From NCBI GenBank assembly GCA_905221605.1, contig CAJNDS010002183.1, forward strand, positions 368,501-432,500: a stretch of DNA of 64,000 nucleotides. Reading direction: 5' to 3'. The translations under genes were made by a program, and so were the position numbers. The first letter of the stretch is position 1; each line of letters begins with the position of its first letter. This document shows, one piece after another, positions 48,863 through 60,110 of the stretch. A model generated the notes under the pieces. The model made no database searches. It had not been told where the DNA came from and was given only the letters and a program-made list of their open reading frames with translations. This DNA comes from Symbiodinium natans (taxonomy: Eukaryota; Sar; Dinophyceae; Suessiales; Symbiodiniaceae).

Positions 48863-51400
48863 AAACCTTTCTGGCCAAGACGTGCTCTCTGGCTTTTTTT
48901 CAGCGAGATCAATGTGACAAAAATTTGGCACTTGGCATGGGATCTGAGAGACCAAAGAAGTCTCGCGATTCCCAGAAGGGAAGCTTTTGCAACCAGCAGT
49001 CTCACCCCTGAAGATGAACTGCGTCGTCAACTGCCACCTAAAGTAGGAGGAGCAGCACTCACAAAACCGACGCCTCATGATGTGAAGCAGTTGGCGGAAG
49101 GGGGGAGGGGGGGTTTGCCCATTCAGCCCTAAACCCGAAACCTTTAATCAATCTTAACCCTTACACCCTCCGTGTCGAAGTCTTCTGTTTTTCGGGATGC
49201 AGCAGAAGAGTAGAGATCCTAAACCCTAAAACCTTAAAGTCCGAAAACCCGAAAACCTTGACCTCCAGTTGGGGCCCCACAGGGGCGGCTTCGGGCTTCC
49301 GGGTGTAGGGGTTTAGGGTTTAGGGGTTTAGGGGTTTTAGGGTTAAAGGGAGTAAGGGTTTAAGGGTTTAAGGGTTTAAAAGGGGGTAGGTTTACGGGTT
49401 TGAGGGTTCAGGGTGTGGAGGGTCTTGGGGCTTGGGGGGGGCTTTGGGGGGTTTAGGAGCTTTAGGAAGTTTAAGGCTTTGGGTTTTTGGATTTCGGGGT
49501 TTTGCTTCTGCCACCACCTTGCAAAGACCTAAACCCCTGCTGTGAACCCCTTATTCTCCCCAAAACATCCCAAAACCCTAACCCTAAGCCCCGAACAACC
49601 AAAAACCCCTCAGCTGGGACCACAACCCGCTGCGATGATTTGCCGCCAGAGCTTGCCAGGCCCCGCTCCTGAGACGGACAAAGCCTCGGACTGCGTGACA
49701 AAGCAGAGCCACACTTAGGGTTTAGGGTTTCGGGTTTAGGGTTTGGGGTTTAGGGTTCAGGGTTTGGGGTTTAAGGGTTTAGGGTGGGGGTTTGTGGGGT
49801 TTGGGGGACGAAGAAACTCTTGTAAGGTGCAAGATGGATAGGCCGCAGCGTGACAGAGGCACAACGAACCTAAGTAATTCCATAGACAAAAATTAAAAAA
49901 TGAATGCTTGCACATATATATATATATATTATATTATATATATATATATATATATCGTATGTAGCTACTTCCTCTACCGATTTTCAGGAACACTCCGAAG
50001 TGATTATCGAAGGTGGAACCTATTGCCACCTGTCGCCCTCAATGCCCTAGGAGGCTCTGTTGCTTTGCACACCTATTTTGGTTCAGAGTAAAGGGCTTCG
50101 GCATCCGCCACAATGTCCAAAAGATCGGTTGATGGTCGAGTCGCCCAATCCCCGGACATGAAACCCCAAGCTTTAGCTCCAAACCCCAAGCCCTACAGTC
50201 ACTAAGCTGAATATCCCTAAGCCCTAATAAACCAAAACTCTGGAAGGGTAGCTCAAAACCCGACAGCCGAACACCTCCAAACTCCATACCCTGGGACTCT
50301 CTGCGGCTCTACCTACTCTGTAGCTACGGCTGTGCTTGCTGCTAAGCTGTAGGCAAAGCGAGAGTCCCAGGCGTAAACCCAGAAACTCAACAACCCCAAC
50401 AAGCCTAGACTCAAAACACCCTCATACTTCAAACCCTGCAACGCAAAAGCACTGAAACCCTACATTAACCTCCCAGGAATTTAGGGAACCTTAAAAGACT
50501 TACGGAACCTTGGGGAGTAGTGGGAAGTTTTAGGGAACTTTGGGTTACATACCCCTCTCGAACCCTAAACCCTAAACCCTAAACCCTAGACCCTAAACCC
50601 TAAACCCTAAACCCTAAAGAACCCTGTAATTGCCGTAAGTGTCATGGGCCAGCAGCAGCTCCGCAGCCACTGGCTTGGGGCTGGAGAAGCGCAGCTTCGT
50701 AAGTTGAAGAAGCTCTGCCCTCTCTCCAGGGTTTAGGGTTTGGGGTTTAGGGTTTAGGGTTTCAGGGCTTAGGATGTAGGGCTGAGCGCTGGTGTTGAAG
50801 GAGGTCGTTGGTATTCTTGCTGCCAGATTTGGACTTAGAGCTTCTCAAAACTTAGCCCTAAGCCTAAACCCTAAATCGTAAACCCTAAACCCTAAACCCT
50901 TTTGATCTTAGCCCCCAACCTTCTTGAGAGCCGTATGGAGCCACCGCACCATGGGCTGTGGCTGGCGGCCCAGTGTCACACAGATGGTTTGGTCCTTGAT
51001 TGCATGCTCCTGAGCTCCTAAGGGTTTAGGGTTTAGTGTGAAGGGTTCGGGGTTTAGGGTTAAGGGTTTAGGGCGATAAGGCCTGTAAGCCCTATAATCC
51101 CAATACACCTACAAATCCTATAAGCCCACTTAACCCTATGAAACCCCGTCAACCCTCAAAACCCTAAGCCTACAAGTTTGCTCCTGAAACCCTGGAAACC
51201 TGAAACCTTAAAGCCCCTAAGCCTGAAAGAAATGACAACCCGAAAGCCCCACATTAACCCCTACAATAAGGAGTCTTATCTTGGGGTATCCTGGTAAGTG
51301 AACGAAAAAAGGCACTAACCCCAAAAGCCGTTTGGCCTCAGCCTTCGTCGCAGTAGAGACCTCTTCTGTAGCGGTTTACGGCGCCCGGAACAGAGCGAAA

Positions 51401-52147
51401 ATGGCTCTGTGCCAGCGCTGCATCTGCCGATGTTGCCGTCGCAACGTTGGCGTGTTTTTTCTTCGCGGCCTGGGTGTCGCGCTGAGGCGCCACGAGCGGA
51501 CATGCGAGGCCACCAGGCACTTTTTGAATCAGGAAGCAGCAGACAGAGCAGAGGAAAAGGGCGATGCGCCATCACAGGTGGAACCCAATGTGGCGCCATC
51601 TCGCGTGGATGTCGTGAAGCAGCCGGATCGGCCAGACGACCGGGACACATGTGGACCGCCCTCCCAGCCCTCGCGGCCTGCCCATAAAGTCTATCTGTAT
51701 ATGTATGATCTCTTTGGCGGGCGGAGCATTGGCCGCATCTTCCTCGGCAAGAAATTCCAGGCCGTATGGCACACGAGCATCGTTGTAGAATGGCCAAACA
51801 ATTGCTGTGAACTCTGGTATGACAACCAGATCTTTGTCTCACCTCCAGGACAAACTCCATTTCGTACCCCGGACCAGAAGAGGCTGTTGGGGACCACCCC
51901 CATGCCTCACGTTACCATGATTGCATACCTGGAAAGTGTCGACCACGAGTGGACCGGCCACTATGACCTGGCACGGCGCAACTGTGTGCATTTCAGCGAC
52001 TGGGTGGCGCGGAGGCTGCACCTGGCAGCGTTGCCAGATGACCTCGTAGGGCAAGCTGCAGAAGTACTGCAGACCCCCGTGGCACGCCTCGTCTTTGGTA
52101 CCCTGAACATGGTAGAGCGGCTGCGAGGTGACGTAGCACGGCTGTGA
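51401..52147 (+). CDS. PPPDE/DeSI-like cysteine isopeptidase, tandem copy 2 (intact)
   Basis: PPPDE peptidases are papain-like enzymes that remove SUMO or ubiquitin. The 248-residue product has a cysteine-rich, basic N-terminus (MALCQRCICRCCRR), an acidic/proline linker (about 45-95) and a PPPDE domain from about 96 to 220. It reads VYLYMYDLFGG, then WHTSIVV with the presumed catalytic His124, ELWYD, and NCVHFSDWV with the presumed catalytic Cys195 (family: N-C-N-H-F-S). ATG 51,401 is preferred; the frame extends about 23 codons upstream without ATG. It is intronless, unlike the other identified genes here. Copy 4 differs mainly at residues 221-223 (EVL here, QVM there). An in-frame ORF follows the TGA (see 52,148-52,474). 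Confidence 0.88.
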   Translation: MALCQRCICRCCRRNVGVFFLRGLGVALRRHERTCEATRHFLNQEAADRAEEKGDAPSQVEPNVAPSRVDVVKQPDRPDDRDTCGPPSQPSRPAHKVYLYMYDLFGGRSIGRIFLGKKFQAVWHTSIVVEWPNNCCELWYDNQIFVSPPGQTPFRTPDQKRLLGTTPMPHVTMIAYLESVDHEWTGHYDLARRNCVHFSDWVARRLHLAALPDDLVGQAAEVLQTPVARLVFGTLNMVERLRGDVARL

Positions 52148-52474
52148 CGTCAAACCTTTCTGGCCAAGACGTGCTCTCTGGCTATGTTCAAGCGAGAGCA
52201 AAAGCTCAGTGACAAAATGGAAAAGTGGCACCTTGGCCTGCCCGGACCAAAGAAGTCTCGCGATTCCCAGAAGGGAAGCTTTTGCAACCAACATGTTGCC
52301 AACAGCCCCAAGAGCCACAGTCTCACCCCTGAAGATGAACTGCGTCGTCAACTGCCACCTAGAGTAGGAGGAGCAGCGCTCACAAAAACGACGCCTCATG
52401 ATGTGAAGGAGTTGGCGGAGGGGGGGGGGGGTTGCCCGTTAAACCCTAAACCCGAAACCCTTAATCAACCTTAA
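52148..52474 (+). other. conserved in-frame ORF directly after the PPPDE stop codon
   Basis: After the TGA at 52,145-52,147 the same frame stays open for about 108 codons. It reads FLAKTCSLAMFKREQKLSDK and later HSLTPEDELRRQLPPRVGGA, a hydrophilic tail. The segment is kept in all four units (58,178-58,507 in copy 4; near 48,863-49,132 and 54,866-55,135 in copies 1 and 3). It could be 3' UTR, a readthrough extension, or the rest of a longer ancestral protein. Its end runs into a G-run. Confidence 0.45.
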
Positions 52475-53710
52475 CCCTTACACCCATGTGGAAGTCTTCT
52501 GTTTTAGGGATGCAGAAGAGTAGAGGACCCTAAACCCTAAACCCTCAAACCTTAAAGTCCGACAACCCCAAAACCTTCAACTCCGAAACCCCCAACCCCC
52601 CGCACCTTCACGGCGCAATGCCGCTGCGCCCAAGAGCTCCCTGCCTCAGTCTCATGACTACTGTTTGCCTAGAGAACCCCCCCCCACCCCACCCCTAAAC
52701 CTTAAACCTTACATGGGTTCGTGGTCTCTTTAAGCAGGGTTTCTGTTTTATGAGAATATATTCAGTGAAGGTGTACGGGTAACAGATAAAGAGGCCGCCG
52801 GCCTTTGTAACTTGAACCCGAAAAACCCTAACAACCCCTGAACCCCAACCCCTAAAACCCCAACGACCCCTAAATCCTAACAGCCCTTACACCTGAGATC
52901 AAAAAACAACCTAACCACCCCTAGACCCTAAAACCCTCAACGCCCGAACAACCCCTAACCCCAAAAAAACCCACCAACCCCTAAAACCCCAACAGCGGCT
53001 AACATCCCGACAGTGACAACCCCGAAAGGCCATAAACCCCTCAACCCCTAAAACCCTAGCAACCCCTAAACCCCTAAAAATCCAAACAGCCCCTAAACCC
53101 TAAACCCACAAGAGCCAGAACAACCCCGACAACCTCAAAAAAGCTCACACGGTTTAGTAGTAATTGCCCTTACTGAGTGGGTATATCCCAGAAAAACTGT
53201 AGGTCAAAAGGGTCCCAGGTAAAGCCGCAAAGGCTACACCCTCCTAAACCCTGAACCCTAAACCCTTGACCCTTAATGAAACCCTAAACCCTAAACCCTA
53301 ACCCTAAACCCTCAACCCTCAACCCTAAACCCCAAGCCAATGTTCTGCAGGCCGCGGGGCCTTGCAGCAGAGGGTGTCGGAGCCTGCCTTGACCTCCAGT
53401 TGGGGCCCCACAGGGGCGGCTTCGGGCTTTTAGGTTTAGGGTTTAGGGTTTAGGGTTTAGGGTTTAGGGTTTAGGGTTTAGAGTTTAGGGTTTAGGGTTT
53501 AGGGTTTACGATTTCGGTTTACGGTCTACAGGGCTTAGGGGGTTGAGGGTTTAGGGGTTTCGGGGTTTAGGGGTTTAAGGGTTTAAAGGAGTAAGGGTTT
53601 AAGGGTTTAAGGGTTTAAGGGTTTAAGGGCTTAAGGGTTTAAGGGCTTAAGGGTTTAAGGGTTTAAGGGTTTAAGGGTTTAAGGGTTTAAGGGTGTGGAG
53701 GGTCTTGGGC
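52440..53710. repeat. 3' flank of PPPDE copy 2: decayed and variant telomere-type repeats
   Basis: It holds a family F remnant (about 52,652-52,760), a long CCCCTAAAACCCCAAC-like region (52,810-53,120), a family E remnant (about 53,155-53,222), TTTAGGG (53,435-53,512) and a tract of TTTAAGGG octamers (53,572-53,692). The same order is seen after copy 4 (58,960-60,110). No gene is seen. Confidence 0.75.
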
Positions 53711-54327
53711 CCACTTAACCCTATGAAACCCCGTCAACCCTCAAAACCCTAAGCCTACAAGTTTGCTCCTGAAACCCTGGAAACCTGAAACCTTAAAGCC
53801 CCTAAGCCTGAAAGAAATGACAACCCGAAAGCCCCACATTAACCCCTACAATAAGGAGTCTTATCTTGGGGTATCCTGGTAAGTGAACGAAAAAAGGCAC
53901 TAACCCCAAAAGCCGTTTGGCCTCAGCCTTCGTCGCAGTAGAGACCTCTTCTGTAGCGGTTTACGGCGCCCGGAACAGAGCGAAAATGGCTCTGTGCCAG
54001 CGCTGCATCTGCCGATATTGCCATCGCAACGTTGGCGTGTTTTTTCTTCGCGGCCTGGGTGTCGCGCTGAGGCGCCACGAGCGGACATGCGAGGCCGCCA
54101 GGCACTTTTTGAATCAGGAAGCAGACAGAGCAGAGGAAAAGGGCGATGCGCCATCACAGGTGGAACCCAATGTGGCGCCATCTCGCGTGGATGTCGTGAA
54201 GCAGCCGGATCGGCCAGACGACCTGGACACATGTGGACCGCCCTCCCAGCCCTCGCGGCCTGCCCATAAAGTCTATCTGTATATGTATGATCTCTTTGGC
54301 GGGCGGAGCATTGGCCGCATCTTCCTG

Positions 54328-54420
54328 ACAACGATGCTTGTGTGCCATACGGCCTGGAACTTTTTGCCGAGGATTCCTCGGCAAAAAGTTCCAGGCCGTA
54401 TGGCACACAAGCATCGTTGT
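54328..54420. repeat. perfect palindrome with 46-nt arms, unique to copy 3
   Basis: Left arm 54,328-54,373 (ACAACGATGCTTGTG...) and right arm 54,375-54,420 are exact complements around a single T. The right arm is the normal gene sequence; the left is an inverted copy inserted immediately upstream. Copy 1 lacks it. Confidence 0.95.
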
Positions 54421-54771
54421 AGAATGGCCAAACAATTGCTGTGAACTGTGGTATGACAACCAAATCTTAAGATTTGGTTGTCGTACTAGATTTCACAGCG
54501 ATTGGGTGAAACGAATTTGTTTCACCTCCAGGGCAAACTCCATTTCGTACCCCGGACCAGAAGAGGCTGCTGGGGACCACCCCAATGCCTCACGTTACCA
54601 TGATGGCGTACCTGGAATGTTCCGACGACGAGTGGACCGGCCACTGTGACCTTGCGCTCGCAACTGTGTGCATTTGAGCGACTGGGTGGCACGGAGGCTG
54701 CACCTGGCAGCGTTGCCAGATGACCTCGTAGGGCAAGCTGCGCAAGTAATGCAGACACCGGTACCCTCAAC

Positions 54772-54865
54772 ATGGTGGAGCGGCTGCGAGGTGACGCAGC
54801 ACGGCTGTGATGTCAAAAATTTGACATCACAGCCGTGCTGCGTCACCTCGCAGCCGCTCCACCAT
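54772..54865. repeat. perfect palindrome with 46-nt arms, copy 3
   Basis: Equivalent to 48,769-48,862 in copy 1 with the same AA spacer (54,818-54,819). Its presence in both copies dates it before the block duplication. Confidence 0.95.
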
Positions 54866-55913
54866 AAACCTTTCTGGCCAAGACGTGCTCTCTGGCTTTT
54901 TTTCAGCGAGATCAATGTGACAAAAATTTGGCACTTGGCCTGGGATCTGAGAGACCAAAGAAGTCTCGCGATTCCCAGAAGGGAAGCTTTTGCAACCAGC
55001 AGTCTCACCCCTGAAGATGAACTGCGTCGTCAACTGCCACCTAAAGTAGGAGGAGCAGCACTCACAAAACCGACGCCTCATGATGTGAAGCAGTTGGCGG
55101 AAGGGGGGAGGGGGGGTTTGCCCATTCAGCCCTAAACCCGAAACCTTTAATCAATCTTAATCCTTACACCCTCCGTGTCGAAGTCCTCTGTTTTTCGGGA
55201 TGCAGAAGAGTAGAGATCCTAAACCCTAAAACCTTAAAGTCCGAAAACCCGAAAACCTTGACCTCCAGTTGGGGCCCCACAGGGGCGGCTTCGGGCTTCC
55301 GGGTTCAGGGGTTTAGGGTTTAGGGGTTTAGGGGTTTTAGGGTTAAAGGGAGTAAGGGTTTAAGGGTTTAAGGGTTTAAAAGGGGGTAGGTTTACGGGTT
55401 TGAGGGTTCAGGGTGTGGAGGGTCTTGGGGCTTGGGGGGGGCTTTGGGGGGTTTAGGAGCTTTAGGAAGTTTAAGGCTTTGGGTTTTGGGATTTCGGGGT
55501 TTTGCTTCTGCCACCACCTTGCAAAGACCTAAACCCCTGCTGTGGACCCCTTATTCTCCCCAAAACATCCCAAAACCCTAACCCTAAGCCGCGAACAACC
55601 AAAAACCCCTCAGCTGGGACCACAACCCGCTGCGATGATTTGCCGCCAGAGCTTGCCAGGCCCCGCTCCTGAGACGGACAAAGCCTCGGACTGCGTGACA
55701 AAGCAGAGCCACACTTAGGGTTTAGGGTTTCGGGTTTAGGGTTTGGGGTTTAGGGTTCAGGGTTTGGGGTTTAAGGGTTTAGGGTGGGGGTTTGTGGGGT
55801 TTGGGGGACGAAGAAACTCTTGTAAGGTGCAAGATGGATAGGCCGCAGCGTGACAGAGGCACAACGAACCTAAGTAATTCCATAGACAAAAAATAAAAAA
55901 TGAATGCTTGCAC

Positions 55914-55944
<31 letters not shown>

Positions 55945-57430
55945 ATATCGTATGTAGCCACTTTATACCGATTTTCAGGAACACTCCGAGGTGATTATCG
56001 AAGGTGGAACCTATTGCCACCTGTCGCCCTCAATGCCCTAGGAGGCTCTGTTGCTTTGCACACCTATTTTGGTTCAGAGTAAAGGGCTTCGGCATCCGCC
56101 ACAATGTCCAAAAGATCGGTTGATGGTCGAGTCGCCCAATCCCCGGACATGAAACCCCAAGCTTTAGCTCCAAACCCCAAGCCCTACACCCTACACACTA
56201 AGCTTAATATCCCTAAGCCCTAATAAACCAAAACTCTGGAAGGGTAGCTCAAAACCCGACAGCCGAACACCTCCAAACTCCATGCCCTGGGACTCTCTGC
56301 GGCTCTACCTACTCTGTAGCTACGGCTGTACTTGCTACTAAGCTGTAGGCAAAGCGAGAGTCGCAGGCACACCCTCAAAACCTAAACCCAGAAACTCAAC
56401 AACCCCAACAAGCCTAGACTCAAGACACCCTCATACTTCAAACCCTGCAACGCAAAAGCACTGAAACCCTACATTAACCTCCCAGGAATTTAGGGAACCT
56501 TAAAAGACTTACGGAACCTTGGGGAGTAGTGGGAAGTTTTAGGGAACTTTGGGTTACATACCCCTCTCGAACCCTAAACCCTAAACCCTAAACCCTAAAC
56601 CCTAGACCCTAAACCCTAAACCCTAAACCCTAAAGAACCCTGTAATTGCCGTAAGTGTCATGGGCCAGCAGCAGCTCCGCAGCCACTGGCTTGGAGCTGG
56701 AGAAGCGCAGCTTCGTAAGTTGAAGAAGCTCTGCCCTCTCTCCAGGGTTTAGGGTTTGGGGTTTAGGGTTTAGGGTTTAGGGTTTCAGGGCTTAGGATGT
56801 AGGGCTGAGCGCTGGTGTTGAAGGAGGTCGTTGGTATTCTTGCTGCCAGATTTGGACTTAGAGCTTCTCAAAACTTAGCCCTAAGCCTAAACCCTAAACC
56901 GTAAAACCTAAACCCTAAACCCTTTTGATCTTAGCCCCCAACCTTCTTGAGAGCCGTATGGAGCCACCACACCATGGGCTGTGGCTGGCGGCCCAGTGTC
57001 ACACAGATGGTTTGGTCCTTGATTGCATGCTCCTGAGCTCCTAAGGGTTTAGGGTTTAGTGGGAAGGGTTTGGGGTTCGGGGTTTAGGGTTAAGGGTTTA
57101 GGGCGATAAGCCCTGTAAGCCCTATAATCCCAATACACCTACAAATCCTATAAGCCCACTTAACCCTATGAAACCCCGTCAACCCTCAAAACCCTAAGCC
57201 TACAAGTTTGCTCCTGAAACCCTGGAAACCTGAAACCTTAAAGCCCCTGAGCCTGAAAGACATGACAACCCGAAAGCCCCACATTAACCCCTACAATAAG
57301 GAGTCTTATCTTGGGGTATCCTGGTAAGTGAACGAAAAAAGGCACTAACCCCAAAAGCCGTTTGGCCTCAGCCTTCGTCGCAGTAGAGACCTCTTCTGTA
57401 GCGGTTTACGGCGCCCGGAACAGAGCGAAA

Positions 57431-58177
57431 ATGGCTCTGTGCCAGCGCTGCATCTGCCGATGTTGCCGTCGCAACGTTGGCGTGTTTTTTCTTCGCGGCC
57501 TGGGTGTCGCGCTGAGGCGCCACGAGCGGACATGCGAGGCCACCAGGCACTTTTTGAATCAGGAAGCAGCAGACAGAGCAGAGGAAAAGGGCGATGCGCC
57601 ATCACAGGTGGAACCCAATGTGGCGCCATCTCGCGTGGATGTCGTGAAGCAGCCGGATCGGCCAGACGACCGGGACACATGTGGACCGCCCTCCCAGCCC
57701 TCGCGGCCTGCCCATAAAGTCTATCTGTATATGTATGATCTCTTTGGCGGGCGGAGCATTGGCCGCATCTTCCTCGGCAAGAAATTCCAGGCCGTATGGC
57801 ACACGAGCATCGTTGTAGAATGGCCAAACAATTGCTGTGAACTCTGGTATGACAACCAGATCTTTGTCTCACCTCCAGGACAAACTCCATTTCGTACCCC
57901 GGACCAGAAGAGGCTGTTGGGGACCACCCCCATGCCTCACGTTACCATGATTGCATACCTGGAAAGTGTCGACCACGAGTGGACCGGCCACTATGACCTG
58001 GCACGGCGCAACTGTGTGCATTTCAGCGACTGGGTGGCGCGGAGGCTGCACCTGGCAGCGTTGCCAGATGACCTCGTAGGGCAAGCTGCGCAAGTAATGC
58101 AGACCCCCGTGGCACGCCTCGTCTTTGGTACCCTGAACATGGTAGAGCGGCTGCGAGGTGACGTAGCACGGCTGTGA
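57431..58177 (+). CDS. PPPDE/DeSI-like cysteine isopeptidase, tandem copy 4 (intact)
   Basis: A 248-residue product almost identical to copy 2, with the presumed catalytic WHTSIVV His124 and NCVHFSD Cys195, the same cysteine-rich N-terminus and the same TGA. Residues 221-223 read QVM as in copies 1 and 3, where copy 2 has EVL; this suggests gene conversion or a change private to copy 2. The in-frame downstream ORF persists but is ended differently by a family C insertion at 58,451-58,562. No promoter can be identified. Confidence 0.88.
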   Translation: MALCQRCICRCCRRNVGVFFLRGLGVALRRHERTCEATRHFLNQEAADRAEEKGDAPSQVEPNVAPSRVDVVKQPDRPDDRDTCGPPSQPSRPAHKVYLYMYDLFGGRSIGRIFLGKKFQAVWHTSIVVEWPNNCCELWYDNQIFVSPPGQTPFRTPDQKRLLGTTPMPHVTMIAYLESVDHEWTGHYDLARRNCVHFSDWVARRLHLAALPDDLVGQAAQVMQTPVARLVFGTLNMVERLRGDVARL

Positions 58178-58450
58178 CGTCAAACCTTTCTGGCCAAGAC
58201 GTGCTCTCTGGCTATGTTCAAGCGAGAGCAAAAGCTCAGTGACAAAAAGGAAATGTGGCACCTTGGCCTGCCCGGACCAAAGAAGTCTCGCGATTCCCAG
58301 AAGGGAAGCTTTTGCAACCAACATGTTGCCAACAGCCCCAAGAGCCACAGTCTCACCCCTGAAGATGAACTGCGTCGTCAACTGCCACCTAGAGTAGGAG
58401 GAGCAGCACTCACAAAAACGACGCCTCATGATGTGAAGCAGTTGGCGAAG

Positions 58451-58562
58451 TGGTGGCCCAGTGGTACCCTTTACATTTTTTTGGCTTCTGGTTCCCTGAG
58501 AAAGTAGCCAACCCCCAGAGAGGGTGCTCTTCTTAGAATATGGTTTCTGGGCCACCGAGAAG
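58451..58562. mobile_element. family C element inserted downstream of PPPDE copy 4
   Basis: TGGTGGCCCAGTGGTACCC at the left and GGTTTCTGGGCCACCGAGAAG at the right. GAAG occurs at both junctions, consistent with a 4-base target duplication. Copies 1-3 lack it at the same place, giving an empty site. About 160 bp of unique sequence follow. Confidence 0.8.
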
Positions 58563-59544
58563 CACTCCCCAACCCACTTTTGGTAGGCGGGGCCTCTTGG
58601 GTCACCCTGTTACAATACGTGCCCTCACATGCGTGTTTCTGTGAAGGGGCCAAAATTGGAGAATCAACCCTTATGTCAGGGAACTTACTACCAGTTTGGT
58701 ATGGGGTTCAGGGTTCAGGAGTAGGGGGGGGGGGGGTTTTGCCCGTTCCACCCGAAACGCTTAATCAACCTTAACCCTTACACCCGTGTCGAAGTCTTCC
58801 GTTTTTCGGGATGCAGAAGAGTAGAGGACCCTAAACCCTAAACCCTCAAACCTTAAAGTCCGAAAACCCGGAAACCTTCAACTCCGAAACCCCCAACCCC
58901 CCCACACCGCATAATGCTGCAGCGCCCAAGAGCGCCCTGCCTCAGTCTCATGACTACTCCCCCCACCCCTAAACCTTAAACCTTACATGGGTTCGTGGTC
59001 TCTTTAAGCAGGGTTTCTGTTTTATGAGAATATATTCAGTGTCAGGGTTCTTATTGGGGTATCTAGGGGCTACATGAAGGTGTACGGGTAACAGATAAAG
59101 AGGCCACCGGCCAATATCACTGAAACCCGAAAAACCCTAACAACCCCTGAACCCCAACCCCTAAAACCCCAACGACCCCTAAACCCTAACAGCCCCTACA
59201 CCTGAGATCAAAAAGCAACCTAACCACCCCTAGACCCCAAAACCCTCAACGCCCGAACAACCCCTAACAAAAAAATCCCAACAACCCCTAAAACCCCAAC
59301 AACCGCTAAACAACCCGACAGTGACAACTCCGAAAGGCCATAAAACCCTCAACCCCTAAAACCCTAACAACTCCTAAACCCCTAAAAAATCCAAACAGCC
59401 CCTAAACCCTAAACCCACAAAAGCCAGAACAACCCCGACAACCTCAAAAAAGCTCACACGGTTTAGTAGTAATTACCCTTACTGAGTGGGTATATCCCAG
59501 AAAAACTGTAGGTTAAAAGGGTCCCAGGCAAAGCCGCAAAGGCT

Positions 59545-60110
59545 ACACCCTAAACCCTAAGCCCTAAACCCTGAACCCTAAACCCTTGACCCTTACTGAA
59601 ACCCTAAACCCTAAACCCGAACCCTAAACCCGAAACCCTAAACCCTCAACCCTCAACCCTAAACCCTAAACCCTAAACCCTAAACACTAAACCCTAAACC
59701 CTAAACCTTAAACCCTAAACCCTAAACCCTAAACCCTAAACCCTAAACCCTAAACCCCAAGCCAATGTTCTGCAGGCCGCGGGGCCTTGCAGCAGAGGGT
59801 GTCGGAGCCTGCCTTGACCTCCAGTTGGGGCCCCACAGGGGCGGCTTCGGGCTTCCGGGTTCCGGGTTTAGGGTTTAGGGTTTAGGGTTGAGGGTTTAGG
59901 GTTTATTGTTTGCAGGGCTTAGGGGGTTGAGGGTTTCGGGGTTTAGGGGTTTAAGGGTGTAGAGGAGTAAGGGTTTAAGGGTTTAATTGTTTAATGGTTT
60001 AAGGGTTTAAAGGAGTAAGGGTTTAAGGGCTTAAGGGTTTAAGGGTTTAAGGGCTTAAGGGCTTAAGGGTTTAAGGGTTTAAGGGTTTAAGGGTTTAAGG
60101 GTGTGGAGGG
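59545..60110. repeat. CCCTAAA tract, then TTTAGGG and TTTAAGGG tracts (end of tandem unit 4)
   Basis: CCCTAAA-type units at 59,545-59,758, TTTAGGG at 59,864-59,915 and TTTAAGGG octamers at 59,945-60,102, separated by the conserved GACCTCCAGTTGGGGCCCC block. It mirrors 53,220-53,692. Confidence 0.85.

Larger units (their letters stand above)
48031..49135 (+). pseudogene. PPPDE/DeSI-like protease, tandem copy 1, disrupted by inverted duplications
   Basis: From the ATG at 48,031 it reads like the intact copies through the cysteine-rich N-terminus and the catalytic-His region (here WQTSIVV: the His codon CAC has become CAG, glutamine). Then a 72-bp inverted duplication (arms 48,429-48,464 and 48,465-48,500) and a 22-bp palindrome (48,501-48,522) shift the frame. 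The catalytic-Cys segment follows in another frame (NCVHLSDWV). A 94-bp perfect palindrome (48,769-48,862) replaces the end of the gene. Loss of the catalytic His and of the frame argues for a pseudogene. Confidence 0.85.
53986..55138 (+). pseudogene. PPPDE/DeSI-like protease, tandem copy 3, disrupted by three inverted duplications
   Basis: ATG at 53,986; one codon is missing near 54,119 relative to the other copies. A 93-bp perfect palindrome (54,328-54,420) interrupts the gene right before the catalytic-His segment. The two inverted structures shared with copy 1 follow. A one-base loss near 54,657 (GCGCTCGCAACTG in place of GCGCGGCGCAACTG) also breaks the catalytic-Cys frame. It is not expected to make an active enzyme. 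Confidence 0.85.

Noticed and set aside
52810-53120. Regularly spaced CCCCTAAAACCCCAAC-like sequence resembling an array
   Set aside because: Spacing and units are irregular and there are no conserved repeats with unique spacers, so it is decayed telomere-type repeat and not CRISPR.
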